Assembly: GCA_963693315.1 (NCBI GenBank) | Contig: OY856188.1 | Coordinates: 245,067,926 to 245,131,925, forward strand | Direction of reading: 5' to 3' | DNA from: Diogma glabrata | Lineage: Eukaryota; Arthropoda; Insecta; Diptera; Cylindrotomidae | Length of the DNA stretch: 64,000 nt | In this document: one piece after another, positions 35,495 to 45,700 of the stretch | Layout: the number at the start of each line of letters is the position of its first letter | Numbering within the stretch: position 1 is the first letter of the stretch | Program-made: the position numbers and the translations under genes | The notes under the pieces: model-generated | Database searches by the model: none | Seen by the model: only the letters and a program-made list of their open reading frames with translations | What the model was told of the DNA's origin: nothing

Positions 35495-35990
35495 TTTAGA
35501 AAATGACGGAAGAAGCTGAATCGCACTCTGAAGCTGTTCATCTTCGTCGGAAGTAAGGTTGGCGGAAATTGATTCAATAGAATAATCTAAAGAAGATGCA
35601 AAAAGGACTTGATCTAATAGTTTGAACGTTTTAAAAAAATCAATACCCAGATATAAATCCTGGGTAAGAGAAGGGATGACATAGAGATCAAGGGACTTAC
35701 TCCGGCCTTTAAATGAAACTTTAGTAGTAACGCAGCCAATAACTTTTTGGCTGGTACCATCTGCAGTTTTATCTTAGCTGTAGAGCGAGTAAGAAGATGG
35801 GGAGTTTGCACCATTTCTTGTGCGAATGCACCACCGATGACACTGATAGACGCTCCACTGTCCAGCAGTCCAATCCGGGTTTGATTCAATAATTCAACCT
35901 TGGCATGATACCTTAGATCATTTGAAAGTGTAAAAATTGAAGAGATTGTTTTAGAACGAAATGATTTGCGAATTTCCAATGGCATCAATG
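35495..35990 (-). pseudogene. Gypsy aspartic protease region and protease-RT linker
   Basis: The frame beginning near 35988 carries LLDSGASISVIGGAF, the DSG active-site motif of retroelement aspartic proteases, which cleave the Gag-Pol polyprotein. Around 35765-35775 the coherent reading moves to another frame (QKVIGCVTTKVSF, then LYLGIDFFKTFKLL), indicating a one-base loss. That second frame then joins the RT frame. The protease frame also differs from the upstream gag-side frame, which overlaps it at 35951-35988. Such a gag/pro frame change can be a natural frameshift site in this class or simple damage; I cannot tell which. Confidence 0.8.
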
Positions 35991-36198
35991 AATATTCTGG
36001 ACCTGGCAGCTAAGTAATCTTGAAGTCGCTGCTTATGTGACTTAAAAGGCAGGACAGGTGGAGTTATCACGCTACTTGGATCTCGTTTGAGGATAGTTAT
36101 TTGTGGTTTATTTTCCGTTGTGGTTTTCGAAAGGTTAACAACGGTTGATTCGACAGGAAAAGCATCTTCTACAACCGTTGGGATGGAGAGTGTGATAG
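35951..36198 (-). pseudogene. Gypsy Gag C-terminal end, truncated by the assembly gap
   Basis: About 80 residues on the minus strand immediately after the run of N, ending in a stop at about 35951. The stretch (KPQITILKRDPSSVITPP, HKQRLQDYLAARSRIF) has no zinc knuckle. Position upstream of the protease suggests the end of Gag or the Gag-protease spacer. The rest of gag, the primer-binding site and the 5' LTR would lie in or beyond the gap. Confidence 0.5.
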
Positions 36199-36398
36199 NN
36201 NNNNNNNNNNNNNNNNNNNNNNNNNNNNNNNNNNNNNNNNNNNNNNNNNNNNNNNNNNNNNNNNNNNNNNNNNNNNNNNNNNNNNNNNNNNNNNNNNNNN
36301 NNNNNNNNNNNNNNNNNNNNNNNNNNNNNNNNNNNNNNNNNNNNNNNNNNNNNNNNNNNNNNNNNNNNNNNNNNNNNNNNNNNNNNNNNNNNNNNNNN
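36199..36398. other. Assembly gap (200 N)
   Basis: A run of exactly 200 N, so its true length is probably unknown. Left of it is Gypsy sequence. Right of it is sequence that recurs at 42991. The join between the two is unverified. Confidence 0.98.
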
Positions 36399-37785
36399 CA
36401 AGAAAACATTACTTAGAACAATCCCGAACAACAACTGAATACAATAATATATATGTGAAGCAAGAGAGCTAGCGTCAAAAATGTCTCTCCTATATACTAT
36501 AAATTTGTCAGTGAAGACAACCCAACAACAATACATTCCACACTCAATAAGTTAAATACTAAAAAAAACTACTGAATGCAGCCAAGTAAATATTCAATAT
36601 TGAGTGGAACATATTGTTGTCAAATTGACATATCGCTGAAGTAAACAATAACAATAACATTTTCAAGTAAGTGGCTTAATTAAATACTTTGAATTAAATT
36701 ACATTAATATTATTTTGAATTAATGACTTAAATATTACCTTGAATTAAATATTATTTTGATTTAAATTACATTAAATATTATTTTGAATTAGTTTATATT
36801 ATTATTATTTCAAATGAATTACTATCACTAATGTTTTGACCTTTACTTTTTTTAGGAATGTAAGCAACGTTTGGACAATTCAACGTTCCGGAAAGTAAAG
36901 CCCATTGCTTTAGGATAAGTCAAGCAATATATTTCAATTTTTTATCATCCAATTTACGTTACTTTTTCTTTACAGGGAATTTACTTTACGCGAACAAAGG
37001 TAAATAAAAATCTTTCTTTTGACACACTTGACAACATTTTTTGACAAACTTATAATGCCATAATTTTCAATAATAATAATAAAATTTCTTTTCAAACAAA
37101 TAATTGATTTAATTTTTTCCCAAAAAATTGGGTAAAAAATAAATAAAAACCTTTATTTTGACACACTTGACATTATTTTTTTTGACAAACTTATAATGCC
37201 ATAATTCTCAATAATAATAATAAAAATTCATTTCAAACAAATAATTAATTTTATTTTTTTTTTTCAAAAAATATGGTAAAAAAATAAATAAAAAATCTTT
37301 CTTCTGGCACACTTGACAACATTTTTTTGACCAACTTATAATGCAGTAACCTAGTTTTTGATCTCACATACCAATTCCTACCATCCAGGTTTCTCCAAAT
37401 TCAATGTTCCTACTCGTAATTACTTAAAATGAACGTTTTTTAAGCCAAAAATATGAAAATTTGCTGTTTTTGACACGCCTAATGATTTTTTTTGACACAC
37501 TTCCAGTACATTTATCGAACACAGCGTCCTTTTGGACCTGTCCCTTGAGTATACCTATTTTTAGAAAAGTAAAATTTGAAATCCCTCCGGCGGTTTTCCT
37601 TGCAGCGTAGGTAATGACGGACGGACGACCGGGCCGGCCGACCGGCCGTTAGACAGACATACATTTTTTTCTGCTTTTTTAGAATCAGTAGGTACTAAAA
37701 CGCCGAGAAATGCCAAAAAAAGTGGGGGTAAGAATTTCACTTTTGGCCCATGAATGTAATACTTAGGTCTTTCAGACCGAAGTAA
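36399..37785. repeat. Large direct repeat, copy 1 (partner 42991-44331)
   Basis: Starts at the gap edge with caagaaaacattacttagaa and matches copy 2 almost base for base for the first 600 bp (about three differences). Divergence rises after about 37430 and is clear from 37480 on, with a 24-bp insertion near 37470 and a longer GC-rich stretch near 37630. Inside are two and a bit tandem units of about 140 bp (37018-37345; gacacacttgaca, cttataatgccataatt), a 24-bp imperfect hairpin (36526-36620) and an end marked by cttaggtctttcagaccga. No protein is encoded. Confidence 0.9.
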
Positions 37786-38085
37786 TTGAAACTTTTTTCA
37801 AAATTCCAAAAATTATAATAAAATCAAAAATTTCAAATTTTTCAGAATTCTAAAAATATTCCAAAAATTCTTACAAAATCAAAAATTAAAACTTTTTCCA
37901 AAATTCTAAAATATTGCAAAAATTATTACGAAATAAATACAACGAAATAAAATATATACGAAATTTTTTCAAAATTCCAAAAATCTTTCAAAAACTATAA
38001 CAAATTCAAAAATTTCCATGTCCAATTTCATTTTCAATTACATTTCGCAGGAGGGATCGATTTTGATCGATTATGATCAATGTTG
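37786..38085. repeat. A-rich degenerate tandem region
   Basis: Repeated phrases like aaaattccaaaaat and aaaatcaaaaatt at an irregular spacing of about 40 to 65 bp, followed by a gatcgat-rich stretch near 38055-38085. Confidence 0.5.
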
Positions 38086-38089
38086 ATCT

Positions 38090-41000
38090 ACGGGTCTGAC
38101 TACCCTGCGTACTCCAGTCCCTGCCATTGACATATGAGTTAGCGTGAGATATCACATACCACTGGCAATGGCAGGAGATGTCATTAGCCAAGATGATATC
38201 TTAGGGTGCTGGCGGACGAACTTTAATTAGTCAACGGCAGCACTTCCAGTCTTAGCTGGGCAGCGTTCCGTAGCGGTACCGCTCATTAGCTCTTCCGAGG
38301 AATCGAACCAACACGTAGTTATGTGTGGGCTTTGTGCCTCGTTTGAAGTGGTGGGCGGTGCGTCTGGGGTGCGCTGCATCAGCTGGATTATTGGCATTTA
38401 GTTTTGTTTTGTTTTCTGCAAATTTCTCACAATTTGTTTTTCACTTATTATTTTGTTATTATTTCTTCATCTTATCATGAAATATTGGCATATGTCATAT
38501 TTTGTAGTATGATAGGATTTTTTACTTAGTTATGCATTTTAAAATAAAACACAAAAAAATAAAATAAACATTTTGATATATATATGGCAGTACAACCGAA
38601 AAAAAATAAGTCTGCAAGTGGTAAAGCAAATTTGCGCAATCCACCCGCCCATAAAGCGGCATGTCCACGGAATTTGCAGGGACAAAACATATATGAATCA
38701 ATAAAAAATTTTAAAATCCATGTTCAAAACATCTGCGGATTGAACGCTAACCATGACCACGTGCAACATCATCTTGAGCACGACAAACCGAACATTCTAT
38801 TCCTTACAGAAACACAAGTTTCTGAAAATTTTCTCTTTATAGAATCGCTTAATTCCAAATATAGGCTCGAATCAGCTTTCAAACTCCATCAGGGCGTATG
38901 CGCATTCATTCATGAGAGTGTTGCGTACACGCGCTTTCCAAATTTTGAACTACACGGTGACGGCTTCAATACAATGGTTTTAAAGATTTGTCTTCCAGAA
39001 ATGACTTTTTTTACAATAGCTTTATACCGGTCCCCCAACAAACGTAACCCAAACTTTTTTAATATACTGACAAAAATTATGGACGAGATTAGAGCAAAGT
39101 CCCCTAATTGTGAAGTTATCGTTACCGGTGACTTCAACGTCCACAACAAATCATGGTTGGAATTCTCCAAATCGACCGACGATGTTGACAATAGTGGAAA
39201 ACTGGCAGAAATTTTTGCCGCGTCTCAGGGCCTATTCCAAATTGTAAAAAGCCCGACTTTCACTCCCCGTAAGGGCGGTGATAATAGTTTTCTACTAGAT
39301 CTCTATCTTACCACAATGCCAGATATTACGAGTGTCGATGTTGCGAAAGGTAGTATTGGAAATTCTGATCATTATTTAATCTCATCAGTTATCAAAACTG
39401 ATTTACTTAAAACTACAGCTCCCAAACCCCGTAAAATATTTCACTACTCAAAAATGGATAAGAGTGGTCTTCAAAATTTTTTCCATGGTTTCCCTTTCGA
39501 CCGTCATTGTTTTTACACTGACAATGTAAATGTTTCTGCTCAAAACTTTACAGAAACCATCCAATTTGCTATAAATAAATTTGTCCCTTTCTCCATAGTA
39601 AAACCCAAACAAAAATACTTGTATTCGAAAGCTGCCAAAACGGCACTTAGAAACAAACGTAGATCATTTAATATTTGGATTCATAACAAAACTCCCACTA
39701 ATCGATCCCAATATCTAAAGGCCAACAAAATATCTAATCAGATTATCTCAAACGAAAAGTCCGAAATTGACAGAGCGAAAGCCTCAAAACTTACGTCTAT
39801 GTCTGTTTCTGACAAGAGTTTCTACAGTGCCATTAATTCTTTAAATTCTGGTACAAAATTTTCTATTCCCCCTATTATTGATGGTGATTTAATCGTCAAT
39901 GATCCCGCAAGAAAAGCTAACTTGTTCGCTGAACGCTTTGCTCTGAACTCCACTGTTTTGGAAACTCCTAAAGAAATACCCCAAATCCAGTCTTCAGGAG
40001 TTAATATGAATGAACTTCACTTCAAACCCAAAATAGTCGCTAAACTTTTAAAGGGGTTAAACATCAACAAAGCATCAGGAATGGACAATATTCCACCCAT
40101 TATTTTAAAAACCTTTTCCAAAGAACTTGCACCAACTTTAACTAAAATATTCTACCAATCCTACAAATCTGGTATATTTCCCTCGTGCTGGAAGTTGGCA
40201 AATGTCCAGCCCGTCCCCAAAAAGGGACCAAAATCCGATATCTCAAATTATAGGCCAATAGCTTTACTATCGGTCCTATCCAAAGTCTATGAGCATTATA
40301 TTAATACACATATTTCAAAATTTCTGGAAGAAAATCATTTGATATCCGACAGCCAATACGGTTTTCGAAACAAAAGATCAACTACCGATCTATTAAACTA
40401 TGTAGCGCATTGTTGGAACAGCATACTTGATAAAGGTGGTGAAACATACGTTATCGCTTTAGACATCTCCAAGGCATTCGATCGAGTCTGGCATGCCAAC
40501 TTAATCAACAAGCTCGTTGCGTACGGTTTTCATCCCAGTGTTGTGAAGCTGATTCAAAATTTTCTATCCGGCCGATACATTTCGGTAACCTTAGACGGAT
40601 ATTCTTCTGAGTCTAAACTAATTAACGCTGGTGTACCCCAAGGCTCAGTATTGTCCCCAACCCTATTTTTGATTTATATCAACGAATTGTTGAAAATCAC
40701 CAGCAACCCAATAAATAGTTTTGCAGATGATAGTACTCTGCACAAGTCGTTCGAGCCCCTTCCTTCAAAAGGTAAAATGCACGAACGAATTAATCCTGCC
40801 CGGAGAGACGCTGCCATAAACGTGAACAAAGACCTGAATAAAGTCGCCGACTGGGGTGACCAAAACCTTGTCAATTTCAACTCCACCAAAACACAGCTAT
40901 TGATTATTTCCAGATTAAAGACCGAGTTCCCCAAAGATATTTTATTTAGTATGTGTGATGAACCAATAGGTGAATGTAAAAACATTCGTTTATTGGGTGT

Positions 41001-41690
41001 CACAGTTTCAAATGACCTACTCTGGAACGATCATGTAATGGCGATGGCAAAAAGCGCGTCTAAAAAACTCGGCCTCCTAAATAGATGCAAAAAATTTTTC
41101 ACTCCATACCAATTGCTCCATGTTTATAAGTCCTATATTCGTCCCTGTATGGAGTACTGCTGTCAAGTTTGGGGTGCTGCCTCTGTTTCCATCTTGGCCC
41201 TCTTGGACTCTGTTCAAAAGCGAGCTATACGAATTGTAGGTGATCGAACTTTGACATCACAACTTGATTCCCTACAACATCGTCGCACTGTTGCTGACCT
41301 CGTTGTTTTTTACAAATATCGTCATCAGCAGTGCTCAGATGAAATCAGCGGCATCATGCCTCAAACTTATTCTTACCCCCGTTCCACTCGGCAATCGGCT
41401 GCCGCAACCAGTGAAACGGTAAAGATCCCGCGCTGTCATACTGGCAGATCGCAGAGAGACTTCTTTGTCCGAACTGCGTACAAATGGAATAGTTTGCCGG
41501 AACACTTAGTCTCAGGTGGCTTCAACCCACAGATGTTTAAAAAAAGCGTTAATCTACACCTCAGAACGCCAGTTGTTGTGGGACCCAGGTCTAGACCTAG
41601 GTCTTAAAAGGTATTTATGTGTTGTTGTGACACATATTCTAAACCCTATTACACAACACATTTTATTAAAAAAAAAAAAAAAAAAAAATT
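38090..41690 (+). mobile_element. Full-looking non-LTR retrotransposon, single ORF, poly-A tail
   Basis: A leader of about 490 bp, one long protein-coding frame and a 3' UTR of about 60 bp, then a run of about 20 A ending near 41690. The leader is shared with 25840-26285 and partly with 8195-8290, and its last part with 19590. The 5' limit is set by where similarity to the other leaders starts, so it is approximate. No target duplication was found by eye. No ORF1 is seen between leader and endonuclease, although most elements of this type have one. Confidence 0.85.
38584..41607 (+). CDS. Intact endonuclease-reverse transcriptase of a Jockey/CR1-type non-LTR retrotransposon
   Basis: A 1007-residue protein that nicks chromosomal DNA and reverse-transcribes its own RNA at the nick. 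The apurinic-type endonuclease occupies about residues 42-270 with all key motifs: QNICGLNAN (N49), LFLTET (E76), ALYRSPN, TGDFNVHNKSW (D183, N185), SFLLDL (D239) and NSDHYL (D262, H263). The RT spans about 535-800: SNYRPIALLSVLSK, QYGFRNKRSTTD, ALDISKAFDRVWH (D627), AGVPQGSVLSP and SFADDST (D715, D716). The thumb and tail follow (RPCMEYCCQVWG, AIRIVGD, WNSLPEHLV). There is no RNase H. No stop or frameshift is seen. Met at 38584 is the only start that keeps the whole endonuclease. It could be active, although the apparent lack of ORF1 is odd. Confidence 0.93.
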   Translation: MAVQPKKNKSASGKANLRNPPAHKAACPRNLQGQNIYESIKNFKIHVQNICGLNANHDHVQHHLEHDKPNILFLTETQVSENFLFIESLNSKYRLESAFKLHQGVCAFIHESVAYTRFPNFELHGDGFNTMVLKICLPEMTFFTIALYRSPNKRNPNFFNILTKIMDEIRAKSPNCEVIVTGDFNVHNKSWLEFSKSTDDVDNSGKLAEIFAASQGLFQIVKSPTFTPRKGGDNSFLLDLYLTTMPDITSVDVAKGSIGNSDHYLISSVIKTDLLKTTAPKPRKIFHYSKMDKSGLQNFFHGFPFDRHCFYTDNVNVSAQNFTETIQFAINKFVPFSIVKPKQKYLYSKAAKTALRNKRRSFNIWIHNKTPTNRSQYLKANKISNQIISNEKSEIDRAKASKLTSMSVSDKSFYSAINSLNSGTKFSIPPIIDGDLIVNDPARKANLFAERFALNSTVLETPKEIPQIQSSGVNMNELHFKPKIVAKLLKGLNINKASGMDNIPPIILKTFSKELAPTLTKIFYQSYKSGIFPSCWKLANVQPVPKKGPKSDISNYRPIALLSVLSKVYEHYINTHISKFLEENHLISDSQYGFRNKRSTTDLLNYVAHCWNSILDKGGETYVIALDISKAFDRVWHANLINKLVAYGFHPSVVKLIQNFLSGRYISVTLDGYSSESKLINAGVPQGSVLSPTLFLIYINELLKITSNPINSFADDSTLHKSFEPLPSKGKMHERINPARRDAAINVNKDLNKVADWGDQNLVNFNSTKTQLLIISRLKTEFPKDILFSMCDEPIGECKNIRLLGVTVSNDLLWNDHVMAMAKSASKKLGLLNRCKKFFTPYQLLHVYKSYIRPCMEYCCQVWGAASVSILALLDSVQKRAIRIVGDRTLTSQLDSLQHRRTVADLVVFYKYRHQQCSDEISGIMPQTYSYPRSTRQSAAATSETVKIPRCHTGRSQRDFFVRTAYKWNSLPEHLVSGGFNPQMFKKSVNLHLRTPVVVGPRSRPRS

Positions 41691-41744
41691 TACGTCATAA
41701 AAACAACTACATTTTTGTTCCAAAAATTGGCTTAAAAAATAAAT

Positions 41745-41880
41745 GAAATCGTTTTTTGACACACTTGACAACATTTTTTTGACAAACTTATAATGCCATT
41801 ATTCTCTATAATAATAATAAAATTTCATGTCATACATATTATTAATTTTATTTTTTTCCAAAAAATTGGGTAAAAAGGTT
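41745..41880. repeat. Third copy of the approx. 140-bp tandem unit
   Basis: Directly after the retrotransposon, gacacacttgacaacatttt and acttataatgcca recur as in 37018-37153 and 43610-43745. This suggests the retrotransposon inserted into DNA of the same repeat family. Confidence 0.75.
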
Positions 41881-42179
41881 GGAAACAGTGGACTGTATTG
41901 TGTTACTCAGTAACTTTGATGATGATGAAAATGTTGATTGCAGATGTATGAAAGCAACCTGAATTCTTCAATCTCAATAACGTTGAATTTGTGGTCACGT
42001 ACATTCAACAGGCATTATAATTATCCTCAACATCGACGCCCGTCAAATATAACCACCTTGACAATGATAAGCATAAATAATTCAGGAGCTATTCTCAGTA
42101 ATAACGACGAGCATAAAATAATCAGGAACTATATTTGTTATCGGCAATGATGAAGATTCAATACAAGTAATCTCACTAA

Positions 42180-42615
42180 TAACGATGACCATAAAATAAA
42201 TCAGGAGCTATATCTCAATAATAACGATGTGCATAAATCTATCAGCAATGACGACGATAATAACGATGAATATAAAATAACTCAGGAATTATATCTCAAC
42301 AATAACGATGAGTATAAATAATCAGACACTAAATGTATTATTAGCATTGACGACGAACAATATAAATAATCTCAATAACAACGATGAGCATAAATGATCA
42401 GGAACTAAATATATGTATTATCAGCATTGATGACGAACAATATAAATGATCTCAATAATAACGATGAGCATAACTGATCAGGAACTAACTATATGTATTA
42501 TCAGCATTGACGACGAATAATATAAATGATCTCAATAATAACGATGAGCATAACTGATCAGGAACTAACTATATGTATTATCAGCATTGACGACGAATAA
42601 TTTAAATGAGGAATT
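42180..42615. repeat. 80-bp tandem array, four to six units
   Basis: The motif gatcaggaacta recurs exactly 80 bp apart at 42396, 42476 and 42556. Units share attatcagcattga, cgacgaa, ctcaataataacgatgagca. The two units from 42476 are nearly identical; those before 42390 are diverged. It lies just upstream of the second large direct-repeat copy. Confidence 0.85.
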
Positions 42616-42990
42616 AAACACCGTGGTCACAGAATATATTTATCAACGCTATATAAGCCTCATCAGCATCGACTACCGGCAGCTGTAACCACTGTAATAA
42701 CGATGAATGCGAACAAGATCCGGAACTAAAATGTATTATCAGTAATGACGAAGAATCAATACAAATAATTTCAACAATGATGGATTCAAAACCATATGGT
42801 TACAAATATTCCTCAAACAACTATACTTATCCTTCAGCATTGACGACCGGCAAATCCACAGCACCATAGCATTATCACAACAAACAAGAAACACAGCATG
42901 CCATTACTAAACTGTATGTATATATATTTGTCTACACTAAAAAACTCTACATCCAATAAACACTTTTTATTTTAATTTTAATTTTAGTGA

Positions 42991-44331
42991 CAAGAAAACA
43001 TTACTTAGAACAATCCCGAACAACAACTGAATACAATAATATATATGTGAAGCAAGAGAGCTAGCGCCAAAAATGTCTCTCCTATATACTATAAATTTGT
43101 CAGTGAAGACAACCCAACAACAATACATTCCACACTCAATAAGTTAAATACTAAAAAAAACTACTGAATGCAGCCAAGTAAATATTCAATATTGAGTGGA
43201 ACATATTGTTGTCAAATTGACATATCGCTGAAGTAAACAATAACAATAACATTTTCAAGTAAGTGGCTTAATTAAATACTTTGAATTAAATTACATTAAT
43301 ATTATTTTGAATTAATGACTTAAATATTACCTTGAATTAAATATTATTTTGATTTAAATTACATTAAAAATTATTTTGAATTAGTTTATATTATTATTAT
43401 TTCAAATGAATTACTATCACTAATGTTTTGACCTTTACTTTTTTTTAGGAATGTAAGCAACGTTTGGACAATTCAACGTTCCGGAAAGTAAAGCCCATTG
43501 CTTTAGGATAAGTCAAGCAATATATTTCAATTTTTTATCATCCAATTTACGTTACTTTTTCTTTACAGGGAATTTACTTTACGCGAACAAAGGTAAATAA
43601 AAATCTTTCTTTTGACACACTTGACAACATTTTTTGACAAACTTATAATGCCATAATTTTCAATAATAATAATAAAATTTCTTTTCAAACAAATAATTGA
43701 TTTAATTTTTTCCCAAAAAATTGGGTAAAAAATAAATAAAAACCTTTATTTTGACACACTTGACATTATTTTTTTTGACAAACTTATAATGCCATAATTC
43801 TCAATAATAATAATAAAAATTCATTTCAAACAAATAATTAATTTTATTTTTTTTTTTCAAAAAATATGGTAAAAAAATAAATAAAAATCTTTCTTCTGGC
43901 ACACTTGACAACATTTTTTTGACCAACTTATAATGCAGTAACCTAGTTTTTGATCTCACATACCAATTCCTACCATCCAGGTTTCTCCAAATTCAATGTT
44001 TCTACTCGTAATCACTTAAAATGAACGATTTTTAAGCCAAAAATATGAAAATTTGCTGTTTTTGACACACTTCCGGTACATTCATCGAACACAGCGTCCT
44101 TTCGGACCTGTTCTTTGAGTTTACCTGTTTTAAGAAAACAATTTTGAAATCCCTCCAGCAGTTTTTCCTGCAGCGTAGGTAATGACGGACGGCCGGCAGA
44201 CAGACATACATTTTTTTTGCTTTTTTAGAATCAGGAGGTCCTAAAACGTCGAGAAAAAAAAAGAGGGGGTGAGAATTTCACTTTTGGCTCATGAATATAA
44301 TACTTAGGTCTTTCAGACCGAATTAATGTTA
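42991..44331. repeat. Large direct repeat, copy 2 (partner 36399-37785)
   Basis: See the entry at 36399. This copy has unique DNA on its left (attttagtga precedes it), so the true left border of the repeat may extend further but is hidden in copy 1 by the gap. Confidence 0.9.
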
Positions 44332-45577
44332 CTAACATATGTTACTAACATATGTTACTAACATATGTTTTATTAAAAAATCAAAAATTTAAAAAATACG
44401 CATATCTAGAAAATCGAATTTGAATTTTTTACCGTCATTTTTCTAAAAGAAAGTATTCAAGGTTATATATTGTGAATTATTATTTTGATTAGCTCTGTTC
44501 AGTACCTACATTTTGAGCTATATGACATTGAAATCAGTTCAGTAGTTTTGACTGTAGTGCCATTTCAATACACCAGGGTCGAGAAATTTTTTACTTTTTC
44601 ATCACCCTGTATCTTAAGACAGGTTAAAAAAAAAATTCAAAAACGCAGACATTTTTTTTATCGATGTCAATGAATTCCAATACCTAAATATACAAAATTA
44701 AAACCTCATTTCCAACATTGCATGTTTTTTGCTGATTTCACGTGTTTTTCACCAACTGTTTTACCACTATACATTTATATAAGGATAATCACAATCCGAA
44801 TACAAATTAGTTAAGAAAAGCCTGAATCCCGGGCGTGACCAGAGCCTGATCAGTCCACTTTGGGTTTGCCTTATTTATTTGTATCCGGCCCCTATCAGAA
44901 ATCATATATGATTTGCATATTTTATTTGATAAAATTTCATTTGCTTAAAATTCACTACAGTAAAATCCATTTAAGAATATGTAATAAAAAAATTTCAAAT
45001 ACAGTTTAGCTCACCCTTCTTGGCAGAAATGCCATACTTCTTTTTAGTTGGACATTTTTATTTTATATTTAATTAATTGAGCTATGAGAATAATTTTTAT
45101 TTTTTTAAAAATTGTTTTATTGATATTTTGATTGATTTTTTTATGATAGGGAATTAGTGATAAGTAAAGCCAAATCCGGCTCAGATGTGAGCCCTAATGT
45201 AATGCAAATCGAGTACGGCGAGCTGTATTAGGGTGTGATCTAGCTATTCCAATAAAGACCTGATTGAGCAAAAGCGTTACATCCATGATCAGGGCCCAAT
45301 CAGACTGCTCTTTCAATGTCTGAACAGAACTAGGGCAAACCAGCTCAAAGCACTAACAAACTTTTGGTCGGCATATTTTTGATAAATGAAATGGCCAGAA
45401 AACACTATAAAACAACTATAAAACACTTCATAATACGGCACAAGCCGACCGGTCAAAGAGGTTCAAAATGCTTAGTTTTTTTAAACAACATATATTTTTT
45501 ATTTTGATTGCGTCAAATAAATAATTTACGATCTGAATACGATGTGATTCTCATAAAATTTCTGCCGTAACTAATTA
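44332..45577. other. No recognised gene
   Basis: Starts with three copies of gttactaacatat (44329-44367). The stretches near 44825-44900 and 45165-45340 are less AT-rich and look like decayed repeats. No coding region is supported. Confidence 0.45.
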
Positions 45578-45700
45578 CCCAGCTCCAGTGGCGTAGCTAG
45601 CATGGGTGGCACCCGGGGCGGATATTGTGGTGTCACCCCAAAAATAAAAACTGTCAATAATAATAAAAAGCCGATAAACGTAATTTATAATTTTTTTTAA

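Noticed and set aside
36399..44331. The two 1.3-kb direct repeats as LTRs of one element
   Set aside because: The interval between them contains no gag or pol of an LTR element, only a non-LTR retrotransposon and tandem repeats, and no primer-binding site is evident.
44574..44609. Tiny MITE with cagggt/accctg ends
   Set aside because: Only six bases pair and the length is 36 bp; too short to support.
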